From an uncultured Oscillospiraceae bacterium (GTDB taxonomy: Bacteria; Bacillota; Clostridia; Oscillospirales; Oscillospiraceae), in contig CALWWW010000001.1 in the NCBI GenBank assembly GCA_944385365.1, positions 1 through 64,000 on the forward strand: 64,000 nucleotides of DNA, in the 5' to 3' direction. Below, piece after piece: positions 43,532 through 53,017 of the stretch. The notes under the pieces are model-generated. The model saw nothing but the letters and a program-made list of their open reading frames with translations, did no database searches and was not told the DNA's origin. Position numbers and translations under genes: made by a program. Each line of letters begins with the position of its first letter. Positions within the stretch are counted from its first letter, which is position 1.

Positions 43532-44890
43532 TCAAAGGGCGTTTGCATCGAATACCTTACGGTTCAGAGCGTCGCCCTTTCGGGAATAGAAGAAGAACGT
43601 CACGGAGCTGAGGAACCACGTCAGCGGGTACACCCAATACACCGTCAGAATGCTGCCGGTCAGCGGCACGGCGATGGACAGGAAGGTAACCCGGATGGCG
43701 CACCAGCAGATCATCAGCACCACCATGGGTACCATGGCCTTGCCCGAACCCCGCAGCACAGCAGCAGAGGCATGGGAATAGGCCAGCAGGAAATAGAACA
43801 GCGCCGCCGTCCGGGATTTATCGGTACCGAAGGCGATGACCTCCGGTGTACTGTCAAAGGCTGCAATCAGCTGGGGTGCCAGCACGAAGATGACCACACC
43901 GATCAGCTCGGCCAGAATCACCGTTGTAAGGATGCCAAACCGGGCGCCCTTTTTGGCCCGTTCAAACTCTTTCGCGCCCAAATTCTGGCCGATAAAGGTG
44001 GTCAGTGCCATGGCGAAGCTGGTGATGGGCAGAAACGCGAAGCCCTCCACCTTGGTATAAGCGCCGTAACCGGCCATGGCTATTTCACCGAAGGCGTTGA
44101 CATTGGACTGGACGATGACATTGGCAAAGTTGATGATGGAGTTCTGGACGCCGGAGGGTACGCCCAGGCGCAGCACCTGGCCCAGCATCCCCTTGTGGAA
44201 CCGGACCTCCCGCCACCGCAGACCGTAGGCCTCCCGGGAACGGCCCAGCTGGACCAGACACAGCACCGCACTGACAATCTGGGAAATCACCGTGGCCGCC
44301 GCCGCACCGCCTACACCGCAGCCCAGTCCGGCGATGAACGCCAAGTCCAGCACCAGATTGACCACGGAGGAAACGATCAGATAGTACAGAGGGTGGCGGC
44401 TGTCGCCCACGGCCTGCAAAACGCCCACGCAGATATTATAGAGAACGTTGCCCAGGGAGCCCAGGAAATAAATCCGCAGATACACCACCGACTGCTCCAT
44501 GACCGCCTGGGGCGTATCCATCCACTGGAGAATCTGCGGTGACAGCACCATGCCCACCACGGTCATCACCACACCGGCCACCAAGCCGAAAGCCACGGTG
44601 GTATGGACGGCACAGCGCAGATTTTTTTCATCCCGCGCGCCGAAGAATCCGGCCACCACCACGCCCGCACCGGTGGACACGCCCATCAGGAAGCCGATGA
44701 GCATATTGATGAGACTGCCGGAGGAACTGACCGCCGCCAGAGCGTTGAGCCCCAGGTAATTGCCGACGATCAGGGAGTCCACCGTGTTGTACATCTGCTG
44801 AAAAAAATTGCCCAGCAGAATGGGCAGTGCAAAAAAGGCGATCCGTTTCCAGATGGAACCGGTGGTCATGGGTTCCATAGTCTTGACCAC
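43532..44890 (-). CDS. MATE-family efflux transporter
   Basis: This 452-residue protein has 12 membrane helices in two homologous halves. The start, SIWKRIAFFALPILLGNFFQQMYNTVDSLIVG, and SSSGSLINMLIGFLMGVSTGAGVVVAGFFGA are typical of the NorM/DinF-like Clostridia group. It would export drugs or metabolites by Na+ or H+ antiport. GTG 44890 has GGAAGGGG close upstream; ATG 44878 is the alternative. No linked regulator is visible on its strand. Confidence 0.93.
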   Translation of the reverse strand: MVKTMEPMTTGSIWKRIAFFALPILLGNFFQQMYNTVDSLIVGNYLGLNALAAVSSSGSLINMLIGFLMGVSTGAGVVVAGFFGARDEKNLRCAVHTTVAFGLVAGVVMTVVGMVLSPQILQWMDTPQAVMEQSVVYLRIYFLGSLGNVLYNICVGVLQAVGDSRHPLYYLIVSSVVNLVLDLAFIAGLGCGVGGAAAATVISQIVSAVLCLVQLGRSREAYGLRWREVRFHKGMLGQVLRLGVPSGVQNSIINFANVIVQSNVNAFGEIAMAGYGAYTKVEGFAFLPITSFAMALTTFIGQNLGAKEFERAKKGARFGILTTVILAELIGVVIFVLAPQLIAAFDSTPEVIAFGTDKSRTAALFYFLLAYSHASAAVLRGSGKAMVPMVVLMICWCAIRVTFLSIAVPLTGSILTVYWVYPLTWFLSSVTFFFYSRKGDALNRKVFDANAL

Positions 44891-45070
44891 GACGCCCCTT
44901 CCTCTCTCCGGCGGGTAACGGACCGCCGGTTCTCTTGTGTGGATATATACTACACCAATACGGTCCCACTTGCAACCGTTGCCGTCAAAACCCTATGCAG
45001 CCGGGATATTGTTTTGTCGAAAAAAGTGCGATATGCTTGGAAAAACAGAAAAAGAATGGAGGAAACAGCG

Positions 45071-46228
45071 ATGAAAAAACAAATAGCCCTGTTGCTGGCT
45101 CTGATGACAGCCCTGTCTCTGACGGCCTGCGGCTCCAAGACCGACGACACGGAGACGGCCAAGGACCCGGCGGAGGAGACCACCACCCAAACGCCGGAAA
45201 CCCCTGAGGAGCCGGAGGAACCGGAAGAGCCGGAAGAACCCGAGGAACCGGAAACGCCCGCCTTTACGCAAGTGAATATCGGCGACACCGTAGCGTTGAA
45301 CGGTGTGGACCTGGAACTGACCACAACGCAGTTCCTTTCCGGCGATAAGCTGGGTGACGGCATTTCTGTCTCAACCCACAGTGACAGCAATCTGTATTTC
45401 TGGCTGGAGGGTACCATCGTCAATGTCGGCACTGAGACCCTGAATACGCTGGGATTGGAATCCGCGGTCTCCATCGTATTTGACGATACCTATACGTATA
45501 CCGGCGAACTGCTGATCCGCAACATGGACGGACTGGGTCCTTTTGCCGAAAGTCCTGTCTATCTTTGGGCTGACGTGCCGCCGGCAATGTTGGAGAAATA
45601 TCAAACCGTCAAGGTCCAGCTGGGCTACAACGACGGCTTTGGTGATTACGACTGGACGGCCAACTCCGAGCGGGTGGTCATCGGCTATACCAATCGGTAT
45701 GAATTCGTCCAGAGCGGCGCTGCCCCCTCCGCCAATGGCACCAGTGACGCGGCCACCGCGGCTGCAACCGGCGGCGCTACCGCCGAGCCTGCCGCTCAGC
45801 CCATTGCCATCGGTGATCTGATTACCACCAATGACTATGAATTCACCCTGAAAAAGGTGTAACTGTCCTATGAGGTTCTGCCTCCCAACACCAGCAGCGT
45901 CTACACCAGCTATCCCGCTGAGAGCGGCAAGGTCTTTGTCCATGTGGAAGCCGACGTAAAGAACACCATGCAGCGGGACCTGCGCATTGATGAGCTGTTT
46001 ACCGCCTCGGTCCTCTATGACGGCCAGTATCCCTACGACGGCTTTACCATCGTCAACGACGGTGACAACAATTTTGACTGGGTGGGCAGCTATACGGCGG
46101 CCACGCCCCTGGAAACCTGCATTGCCCACGCCCTGGTCGAGTGCCCCGTCGAGGTGGACACCTCCGGCAAATCCATTCTGGTGACGCTGGATTTGGGCGG
46201 CACCCAGTACGAATACACTCTGCGTTAA
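45071..46228 (+). pseudogene. Lipoprotein gene with an in-frame ochre codon
   Basis: ATG 45071 (GGAGGA upstream) encodes a lipoprotein signal (LSLTAC, Cys20), a Thr/Pro/Glu spacer with EEP repeats (about 40-60), then two similar beta-sandwich-like domains. TAA at 45860-45862 is codon 264. Translation continues in frame from LSYEVLPPNTSSVYTSYPAE to YEYTLR at 46228, giving 385 residues if read through. A GAA or CAA to TAA change would explain it. The truncated form would lack most of the second domain. Function is unknown, with some likeness to DUF4352/telomeric-repeat-type surface lipoproteins. Confidence 0.78.
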
Positions 46229-46248
46229 ACCCTTTCCCATGCATAACA

Positions 46249-46278
46249 AACGGTGCGCTGCGTTGGCAGCGCACCGTT
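46249..46278. terminator. Bidirectional terminator
   Basis: AACGGTGCGCTG/CAGCGCACCGTT, 12-bp stem, loop CGTTGG, then TTG. Confidence 0.75.
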
Positions 46279-46288
46279 TTGCCGTATT

Positions 46289-47311
46289 TTACAGGGGTTT
46301 GCCCGCCAGAACTTCCATATAGTCCCGGTAGTTGTCCTCCAGCAGCTTGGGCGTGTCCAGCTCATAGGGACAGTGGGCCGCACATTGTCCGCAGTGGGTG
46401 CAGTCCTCCACCTTCTTCATCAACGCCTGGCCCTTCTCATTGAGGTGTCCGGCGCTGGGCGACCGGCGCAGCAGCAGGGACATGCGGGCAGCGGTGGCAA
46501 TGTCGATTTCCGCCGGACAGGTGGGCATACAGTAGCCGCAGCCGCGGCAGAAGCTGCCCGCCAATTCCTTCCGATCCCGCTGAATGACCGCTTCCAGTTC
46601 CGGCGTCATTTCCGGCGGGTTTTGGATGTAGCTGAGGAACTCGTCCAGCTCCGTCTCCCGCTGGATGCCCCAGATGGGCAGGGTGTCGTACTGGGCCTGG
46701 AACGCGTAGGCGGCGGCGCTGTTGGTAATCAAGCCGCCGGACAGCGCTTTCATGGAGAGAAAGCCCATATTCTTTTCCCGGCACAGGGTCACCAGCTCCA
46801 ACTCCTGCTGACCCGTCAAATAGCTGAAGGGAAATTGCAGCGTCTCATACAACCCCGATTCGATGGCCTCCCGGGCCACAGGCAGCCGGTGGTTGGTGAT
46901 GCCGATATGGCGGATTTTGCCCTGCCGCTTGGCTTCCAGCATGGCGTCATACAGGCCCGATGCATCGCCGGGACAGGGACAAAACGATGGATTGTGGAAC
47001 TGGTAGAGGTCCACATAATCGGTTTTCAGATTGGTGAGACTGGTGTGCAGGTCTTTCCAGAAGTCCTCCGCCGTCTCCGCCGCCGTCTTGGTGGCAATGT
47101 ACAGCTGATGGCGCACGTCGCTCAGGCCCAGTCCGATTTTTTCCTCACTGTCGGAGTAGACCCGTGCCGTATCAAAAAAGGTGATGCCGCCGTCAAAGGC
47201 CCGCCGCAGCAGCTTTGCCGCGTCCTGGTGGCTGATGCGCTGGATGGGCAGCGCGCCGAAGCCATTTTTATTGACGGTGATCCCCGTTTTTCCCAATGTA
47301 ATCTGTGCCAT
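46289..47311 (-). CDS. Aldo/keto reductase with C-terminal 4Fe-4S domain
   Basis: This 340-residue protein is an AKR barrel (ITVNKNGFGALPIQR, FFDTARVYSDSEEKIG with catalytic Asp and Tyr, KTDYVDLYQFHNP) with a ferredoxin-like tail: CRGCGYCMPTCP and CTHCGQCAAHCP, for two clusters. Such proteins are common in anaerobes; substrates are unknown. ATG 47311 has AGGAGGG at 6 nt and its own promoter at 47358-47386. The upstream histidine kinase frame has no stop and runs into it in phase, so a fused product is formally possible. Confidence 0.9.
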   Translation of the reverse strand: MAQITLGKTGITVNKNGFGALPIQRISHQDAAKLLRRAFDGGITFFDTARVYSDSEEKIGLGLSDVRHQLYIATKTAAETAEDFWKDLHTSLTNLKTDYVDLYQFHNPSFCPCPGDASGLYDAMLEAKRQGKIRHIGITNHRLPVAREAIESGLYETLQFPFSYLTGQQELELVTLCREKNMGFLSMKALSGGLITNSAAAYAFQAQYDTLPIWGIQRETELDEFLSYIQNPPEMTPELEAVIQRDRKELAGSFCRGCGYCMPTCPAEIDIATAARMSLLLRRSPSAGHLNEKGQALMKKVEDCTHCGQCAAHCPYELDTPKLLEDNYRDYMEVLAGKPL

Positions 47312-48307
47312 GATACACCCTCCTGTTGCCGGAGCCGCGCCCCGGTGGTTTTCTTTCAGTATACCGGATTTTTCCGGTTGGGGCAAGGGTTGCGGCGCTG
47401 CCCGTTGCCGGTCATTCCGGGGCAGGTACAGGAAAAAGGCGCTGCCCACGCCGGGGGTGCTGTCCACCTTCACATAGCCCCCCTGGCCCTGGGCAATCTG
47501 CCGCGTCAGGTAGAGCCCCACGCCTACGCCCTCGGTCTGCCACGCGCCGGGGCACCGGTAAAAGCGGCCGAAAATTTTGGATTGTTCCGTCTCGGGGATA
47601 CCCGGTCCCGTATCCCGCACACAGATGGCGGAAAACAGCTCATAGCTGCGCACCGACACGGTCACCGTGCCGCCGGAGGGCGTGTATTTCACCGCGTTGT
47701 CCAGCAGATTGCAGACGGCTTCCTCGGTCCATTTGGCGTCAAAGACAGCGTCTCCCGCCGTCTCTCCCACCGTCAGCGTGACCCCCTTCTCCCCTGCCCT
47801 GGGTCCGTACTGGGCCACGGCCCGTTCCACCATGGAGGCCAGGTCCCCGGCCACAGGGTGCAGCGTCAGAATGCCCGTCTCCAGCCGGGAGGACTTGACC
47901 AACGCTTGAATCAGCGTTTCCAGCTTTTCCGATTGGGCGTCGATGGCCGCCGCACAGTCCCGGCCCTGGGGCGAAAGGGGCTGCTCGGCCAGCAGCTGGG
48001 CGTAGAGCCGCAAGTTTGCCACCGGCGTTTTCGTCTGGTGGGAAATATCGGAAATCAGGGCGGCAATCTGCTCCTTCTGCTGCCGCAGATTCCGGGCTGA
48101 TAAGGCACTGGCCGCCAGATAGCGGGCCATGCGGGCTTCCAGGGCCGACAGCCGCGTCTCGTCAAAGTCCGATTCCGTAAAATCGCCGTCCATGGCCTGG
48201 GTCACCATCCGGTCCAGCCGGGCCATGGTGCGGGCCGTCCGGTATCGGTCCACCGCCACAACCGCCGCCGCCAGCAGCAGGGCGGCGGCCATCAGCAGGC
48301 CGCTCAT
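47312..48307 (-). CDS. Sensor histidine kinase whose frame lacks a stop before the aldo/keto reductase
   Basis: ATG 48307 overlaps the response regulator stop (ATGA). The protein has one N-terminal membrane helix, a short helical linker, HisKA (DISHQTKTPVANLRLYAQ, His in SHQTKTP), N box NLLDNAVKYTP, G boxes DTGPGIP and GVGLYL, ending in FFLYLPRN at about residue 300. It then continues about 35 codons without a stop into the reductase ATG. A one-base loss near CGGAATGACC would have removed a TGA; this is inference. It pairs with the adjacent response regulator to sense envelope or external signals. Confidence 0.8.
47358..47386 (-). promoter_or_regulatory. Promoter of the aldo/keto reductase gene
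   Basis: TTGCCC (47381-47386) and TATACT (47358-47363) on the minus strand, 17 bp apart, in the linker between the kinase and reductase parts of the long frame. It supports separate expression. Confidence 0.5.
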
Positions 48308-48987
48308 GGAGCCACCGCCCAGGTGTATCCGATGCCGTAGACAGTGCGGATGTAGTCGGGCCGGGCCGGGTCCGCTTCCAGCTTGGCCCGCAGCCGCTTC
48401 ACCGTGACGGACAGGGCGTTCTCCTCCACAAACTCCGCCCCGTCGCTCCATACCCGCTCCACCAGGGCGGTACGGCTGACAGCGTGGCCCCGGTTTTCCA
48501 CCAGGACCCGCAGGAGCTTCTGTTCCGTTCGGGACAGTTCAATGGGTACGCCGTCCCGGCGGAACTCCATCCGGTCAAAGGCAAAGGTAAAGGGCCCCAA
48601 CGTCACCACGGCGGCAGGGGCGGAACCGCCCCGCCGCAGCTGGGCATTGACCCGTGCCCGCAGCACCGCCAGGGAAAAGGGCTTTGTGATATAGTCGTCG
48701 GCCCCGGCTTCCAGGCCCGTGACCTCATCCAATTCCAGATCGTTGGCCGTCAGCAGAATGACCGGCGTCCCATCGCCGCCGCTCCGCAGCCGCCGCAGCA
48801 GCGTCAAGCCGCTGCCGTCGGGCAGATTGACGTCCAGTATCAGCAGGTCGAACCGGTTGGCCGCCAGCCGGCCTCCGGCCTCGGCCAGCGTTGCGGCCCG
48901 TTCCACCACCCGCTCCGGCCCGCCCAGGGCCATGGCGACGCCCCGCCCCAGGGCGTCGTCGTCCTCCAAAAGCAATATCCGCTCCAT
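48304..48987 (-). CDS. OmpR/PhoB-family response regulator
   Basis: This 227-residue protein has a receiver (EDDD near residues 8-11, phosphoacceptor in LLILDVNLPDGSG, Lys in ITKPFS) and a winged-helix DNA-binding domain (LSRTEQKLLRVLVENRG ... DYIRTVYGIGYTWAV). GGAGGA precedes ATG 48987. The 4-nt overlap with the kinase gene indicates one operon. It resembles regulators of antibiotic and cell-envelope stress such as BceR/VanR-like proteins; no ABC exporter is adjacent. Confidence 0.92.
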   Translation of the reverse strand: MERILLLEDDDALGRGVAMALGGPERVVERAATLAEAGGRLAANRFDLLILDVNLPDGSGLTLLRRLRSGGDGTPVILLTANDLELDEVTGLEAGADDYITKPFSLAVLRARVNAQLRRGGSAPAAVVTLGPFTFAFDRMEFRRDGVPIELSRTEQKLLRVLVENRGHAVSRTALVERVWSDGAEFVEENALSVTVKRLRAKLEADPARPDYIRTVYGIGYTWAVAP

Positions 48988-49056
48988 AGGGTCCTCCTTG
49001 TCTCGCTGTTGGTCCGATTATACCACCTGGGGCAGGAAAAGCATAGGCCCCGCCCC

Positions 49057-49085
49057 TTGCCAAACATATCCGGTTGGGCTACAAT
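49057..49085 (+). promoter_or_regulatory. Promoter for the AlbA-type gene
   Basis: TTGCCA (49057-49062), 17 bp, TACAAT (49080-49085), about 52 bp before ATG 49137. Confidence 0.65.
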
Positions 49086-49136
49086 CATAGTATCCAAACA
49101 GACCCACCCGGCGGAATCGGCAGAGGAGGCGGACCT

Positions 49137-50552
49137 ATGATTGATTTTTCCAAAATGGACCAATACCGGGAAAATAACCGGATTGAAGCCAAAAAGGCCC
49201 TGGGCGGCCTTCCTCACAGCATCTGGGAGACGTATTCGGCCTTTGCCAACACGCTGGGCGGCATCCTGCTGCTGGGGGTGGAGGAACACCCGGACCACTC
49301 CCTGCATACGGTGAATCTGCCGGACCCGGACCGGCTGATCCGGGAGTTCTGGGACATCGTCAACAACCCCAAAAAGGTCAGCGCCAACATTCTCACCGAC
49401 CAGCAGGTTCAGACGGTCACCGTGGGCGGCGACCATATCATTGCCATTACGGTGCCCCGTGCCCTGCGCCAGGACCGGCCCGTGTACATCGGTGTCGATC
49501 CCATGTCCGGCTCCTACCGCCGCAGCGGCGAAGGCGATTACCGCTGTACCAGAGAAGAGGTATGGAGCATGCTCCGGGACGCCGCCGTGCAGACCCAGGA
49601 TATGGACGTTCTGGACCGTGCGGACATGGATACTCTGGACCCGGACAGCATCCACCGGTACCGGACCCATTTGCAGCGGCGGCGCACCGGTTGGGAGGAC
49701 CTGCCGGACCCTGAATTCCTGGAACAGCTGGGGGCGGCGGGCCGGGACAGCGGCGGCATACTCCACCCCACGGCGGCGGGTCTTTTGATGTTCGGCACGG
49801 AATCCGCCATTGTCGCCCAATTTCCCAACTATGCCCTGGAATACCGGGCGCAGGCCGCCGAGCCGGAGGGGCATCCGGACCGGATTGTGTCCGATTCCGG
49901 GGACTGGAGCGGCAATCTGTACGACTTTTACCGTCTCGTGCAGGAACGGCTCTATGGAGCCTCGGCGGTGGATGCGGTACGGGACGCTTTGCGGGAAGCC
50001 CTGGTCAACTGTCTGCTGAATGCCGACTACCACGGGCGGCAGGGCGTGGTCATTGCCCGGCGGGGGGACCGCATTGTGTTTTCCAACCCCGGCGCGTTTC
50101 GTATTGCCGTGGAACGGGCCAGAAGCGGCGGCGTATCCGACCCCAGAAACGCGGCCCTGACCCGGATGTTCCATCTGGTGGACCTGGGCGAGCAGACCGG
50201 CAGCGGCATTCCCCGTATTTACGCGGTTTGGCAGCAGCAGGGCTGGGAACAGCCGAGAATCGAAGAACGGTTTTCCCCGGACCGGACCATTTTACAGCTG
50301 GTCCTGGGCAATTCCCAACGGGAGCAGCCCGCCACCCTCATGGGCGGCCGTCCGGCGGCCATGGGCCCCATCCGGAAACAGATGATTATCGAATACCTGA
50401 CGGAACACATCCGCGCTTCGGCGGCGGAACTTTCTGTTCAGGTGCAGCTGGAACCGGACCGGGCGCTGGCATTCCTGGACGAACTGATGGCAGAGGAAAT
50501 TGTCATTGCCCACGGCGACGGTCCGGACCGGGTCTACCAATTAAAAGCATAG
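49137..50552 (+). CDS. AlbA_2/Schlafen-type ATP-binding protein
   Basis: This 471-residue protein has an N-terminal AlbA_2 (Schlafen-like) domain (NNRIEAKKALGGLPHSIWETYSAFANTLGGILLLGVEE), a middle part, and a GHKL-like ATPase half (REALVNCLLNADYHGRQGVVIARRGDRIVFSNPG, then GEQTGSGIPRIY). The tail looks like a winged helix (IIEYLTEHIRASAAELS). Such proteins are called ATP-dependent DNA helicase RecG-related or transcriptional regulators; some work in phage defence. AGGAGG precedes the ATG. It ends with TAG. Confidence 0.87.
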   Translation: MIDFSKMDQYRENNRIEAKKALGGLPHSIWETYSAFANTLGGILLLGVEEHPDHSLHTVNLPDPDRLIREFWDIVNNPKKVSANILTDQQVQTVTVGGDHIIAITVPRALRQDRPVYIGVDPMSGSYRRSGEGDYRCTREEVWSMLRDAAVQTQDMDVLDRADMDTLDPDSIHRYRTHLQRRRTGWEDLPDPEFLEQLGAAGRDSGGILHPTAAGLLMFGTESAIVAQFPNYALEYRAQAAEPEGHPDRIVSDSGDWSGNLYDFYRLVQERLYGASAVDAVRDALREALVNCLLNADYHGRQGVVIARRGDRIVFSNPGAFRIAVERARSGGVSDPRNAALTRMFHLVDLGEQTGSGIPRIYAVWQQQGWEQPRIEERFSPDRTILQLVLGNSQREQPATLMGGRPAAMGPIRKQMIIEYLTEHIRASAAELSVQVQLEPDRALAFLDELMAEEIVIAHGDGPDRVYQLKA

Positions 50553-50601
50553 AAAAACAGCGGTGTCACTCGGATAAACCGGAGCTGCACCGCTGTTTTT
50601 T
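50553..50601 (+). terminator. Terminator after the AlbA-type gene
   Basis: AAAAACAGCGGTG/CACCGCTGTTTTTT, 13-bp stem with an inner partly paired loop, ending in six T. Confidence 0.8.
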
Positions 50602-50728
50602 CTGCTTTTTTGTAAGCCGACGGGCATCCATCCTCCGCTTCCCCATCTGGACGGGATGGTTGCCCCATGGTATACTGTAGCTGAAAAGCGCACAACCCGA
50701 AAATCACCTGTGAATGGAGGTAAATTCC

Positions 50729-53017
50729 ATGAAACAACTGTTCGACTGCACCCGCGACGGCAACGCGGCGCTGTGTCGCCGGGTTCCCTGCAAGCTCCGC
50801 ATTCTGGCCGCTCTGCTGGCCGTTTTGATGGCCTTTTCTGTTTTGAGCGGCTGCGCGGGAAATCAAGAGCCGCAGATTTCCCTCCAGACCTCCGCCGACG
50901 GCGGCTCTGCCGGCGGCGATACCGAATCCGACCTGGACGTGCCTGCTGTGGAGACCCGGCCCCGGCTCCAACTGCTGGATTTCAGCAGTCTGTCAGGCGG
51001 TGCCGTAACGCCGTCGGTCCCCGCCTATCAGGTGTCGCCGGGCCTCTCCAACGTGGTCAACCTCAACCAGTTCTATCTCTCCGACGCCGTCACATCCAAG
51101 CTGGAAGAAAACCTGTTTGTGGTCACCGGCAGCTACGGCAACGAGTTTTTTGAACTTTACGAGGACAACCGCTACTATCAGCTTCCCAACTTTGTCACTG
51201 TGGACTCTCTGATGCACACGTATCACCTCTATTTCAGTCTGCTGCTGAACCGGACCGAGAAAAACCACCTTTTCGATGCCCTCAAGTCCCTGACCTTCTC
51301 CATGCTCGACGCCTCCCAGCGCCAGTATGACGCCCTCCGGGGTACCGGCTGGGAGGAAGCCGCCGCACGGAATGTGGCCTATTTCGCCGTGGGCGCCAAG
51401 CTGCTCGACGGCACCGCAGCGGTGCCGGAGTACGCCGCCGAGATGGTGGAAACGGAGTTGGGCCGGATTATGGAGACATCCGGCAATCCCGTACTTTCGA
51501 CCGTGGCGCTGGACTACATGGACTACTCCCAGTACATTCCCCGCGGCTACTACGCCGGGGACCCGGTGCTGGAAGCCTACTTCCGCGCCATGATGTGGTA
51601 TGGCCAGGTCAACTTCTCCCAGACCGCCGAAGACGCCGCCGACCCCGACACCCTCACCCGCAGCGCATTGCTGATGACCCTGGCCATGGACGCCGACAGC
51701 GCCGCCTGGGAACAAATCTACGCTGTAACCTCTTTCTTCGCCGGGACCAGCGACGACCTGGGCTACTATGAATACGCCCCGGCCATTGAGGCGGCCTACG
51801 GCAGCATGCCCGACGTCTCGGCGCTGCCGGAAGACGAGGACAGCTTCGCGGTCTTCAAGGCCATTCTTGCCAAGATGGACCCGCCGGCCATCAACTCCGT
51901 GCCCGTTTGGGACGCGGACCTCCAGCCCGGCACCGTCGATGACATTCTCGCTTCCAAGAAGGGCTTCCGCTTCATGGGCCAGCGGTTCACGCTGGATGCG
52001 GCCATTATGCAGCGTCTGGTTTATCGGGCCGTAGAGGAGCGATCCGACGGCAGCCGCCGGATGCTGCCCGACGCTCTGGATGTACCGGCGGCCCTGGGCT
52101 CCGACAAGGCCCTGGAGCTGCTGGACGAGATGGGGGCCACCAGCTATCCCAAGTACAGTGAGAACATGGAAACGCTGCGCGCCTGCGTTGCCGACGCGCC
52201 GGAAGCCACCTGGTCCGCCAGTCTCTATTCCAGCTGGCTTTACACCCTCATGCCGCTGCTGGAGACCAAGGGCGAGGGCTATCCCTCCTATATGTGCAGC
52301 GGCGAGTGGCAGAAGAAGGCCCTGGAGACCTTCGCAGGCAGCTATACCGAACTCAAGCACGACACGGTCCTCTACTCCAAGCAGGTGGTGGCCGAAATGG
52401 GCGGCGGTCCCACGGAGATCATCGATGACCGGGGCTATGTGGACCCGGAAGTGGAGGTCTATGCACGCTTTGCCCTTCTGGCCCAGCAGACTGCCGAGGG
52501 CCTGGATCAGCTGGGCTTCCTCAGCGACGCCGACCGGGAAAACCTGTCCCGTCTGGCACAGCTTGCGGAACTTCTGCGGACCATCTCTGAAAAGGAGCTG
52601 CGGAACGAAACCCTCACCGACGAGGAATATGAGCTCATCCGCGGCTATGGCGGCACGTTGGAGCACTTCTGGATCGAAGCCGTCAAGGACAAAGCGGAGG
52701 CGGAGTACTTCGACGCCCAGGAGATTCCCTCTTCTCTGGTGACCGACATTGCCACGGACCCCAACGGCACAGTGCTCCAGGTGGCCAACGGCCGCCCGGC
52801 GGAGATTCTTGTGGTGGTGCCGGTGGACGGTACGCTCCGTCTGGCCTCCGGCGCGGTCTATGACTTCTATCAGTTCACCCATCCCAGCGCCGACCGGCTG
52901 ACCGATGAGGCGTGGCGGCAGATGATCGGCCAATGGTTCACCGCCGACAGCTACTACAACTGGGATGCGCAGGTGGAGAAACCCCAGTGGACCACCAGCT
53001 ATTGGTGTGTGGAATGA
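50729..53017 (+). CDS. DUF3160 lipoprotein
   Basis: This 762-residue protein has a lipoprotein signal that begins unusually late: about 23 polar residues, then LRILAALLAVLMAFSVLSGC with Cys at about 42. The body matches DUF3160 (NLNQFYLSDAVTSKLEENLFVV, FVTVDSLMHTYHLYFSLLLN, MMWYGQVNF, YSSWLYTLMPLLE, DVEVYARFALL-type segments, and a C-terminal VVPVDGTLRLASGAVYDFYQF). The family is a secreted helical domain of unknown function. GGAGG precedes ATG 50729. It overlaps the CapA-like gene by 4 nt, so they act together or are at least co-expressed. Confidence 0.9.
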   Translation: MKQLFDCTRDGNAALCRRVPCKLRILAALLAVLMAFSVLSGCAGNQEPQISLQTSADGGSAGGDTESDLDVPAVETRPRLQLLDFSSLSGGAVTPSVPAYQVSPGLSNVVNLNQFYLSDAVTSKLEENLFVVTGSYGNEFFELYEDNRYYQLPNFVTVDSLMHTYHLYFSLLLNRTEKNHLFDALKSLTFSMLDASQRQYDALRGTGWEEAAARNVAYFAVGAKLLDGTAAVPEYAAEMVETELGRIMETSGNPVLSTVALDYMDYSQYIPRGYYAGDPVLEAYFRAMMWYGQVNFSQTAEDAADPDTLTRSALLMTLAMDADSAAWEQIYAVTSFFAGTSDDLGYYEYAPAIEAAYGSMPDVSALPEDEDSFAVFKAILAKMDPPAINSVPVWDADLQPGTVDDILASKKGFRFMGQRFTLDAAIMQRLVYRAVEERSDGSRRMLPDALDVPAALGSDKALELLDEMGATSYPKYSENMETLRACVADAPEATWSASLYSSWLYTLMPLLETKGEGYPSYMCSGEWQKKALETFAGSYTELKHDTVLYSKQVVAEMGGGPTEIIDDRGYVDPEVEVYARFALLAQQTAEGLDQLGFLSDADRENLSRLAQLAELLRTISEKELRNETLTDEEYELIRGYGGTLEHFWIEAVKDKAEAEYFDAQEIPSSLVTDIATDPNGTVLQVANGRPAEILVVVPVDGTLRLASGAVYDFYQFTHPSADRLTDEAWRQMIGQWFTADSYYNWDAQVEKPQWTTSYWCVE

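Noticed and set aside
46253..48100. 615-residue plus-strand frame
   Set aside because: Antisense to the aldo/keto reductase and histidine kinase; no domain recognised.
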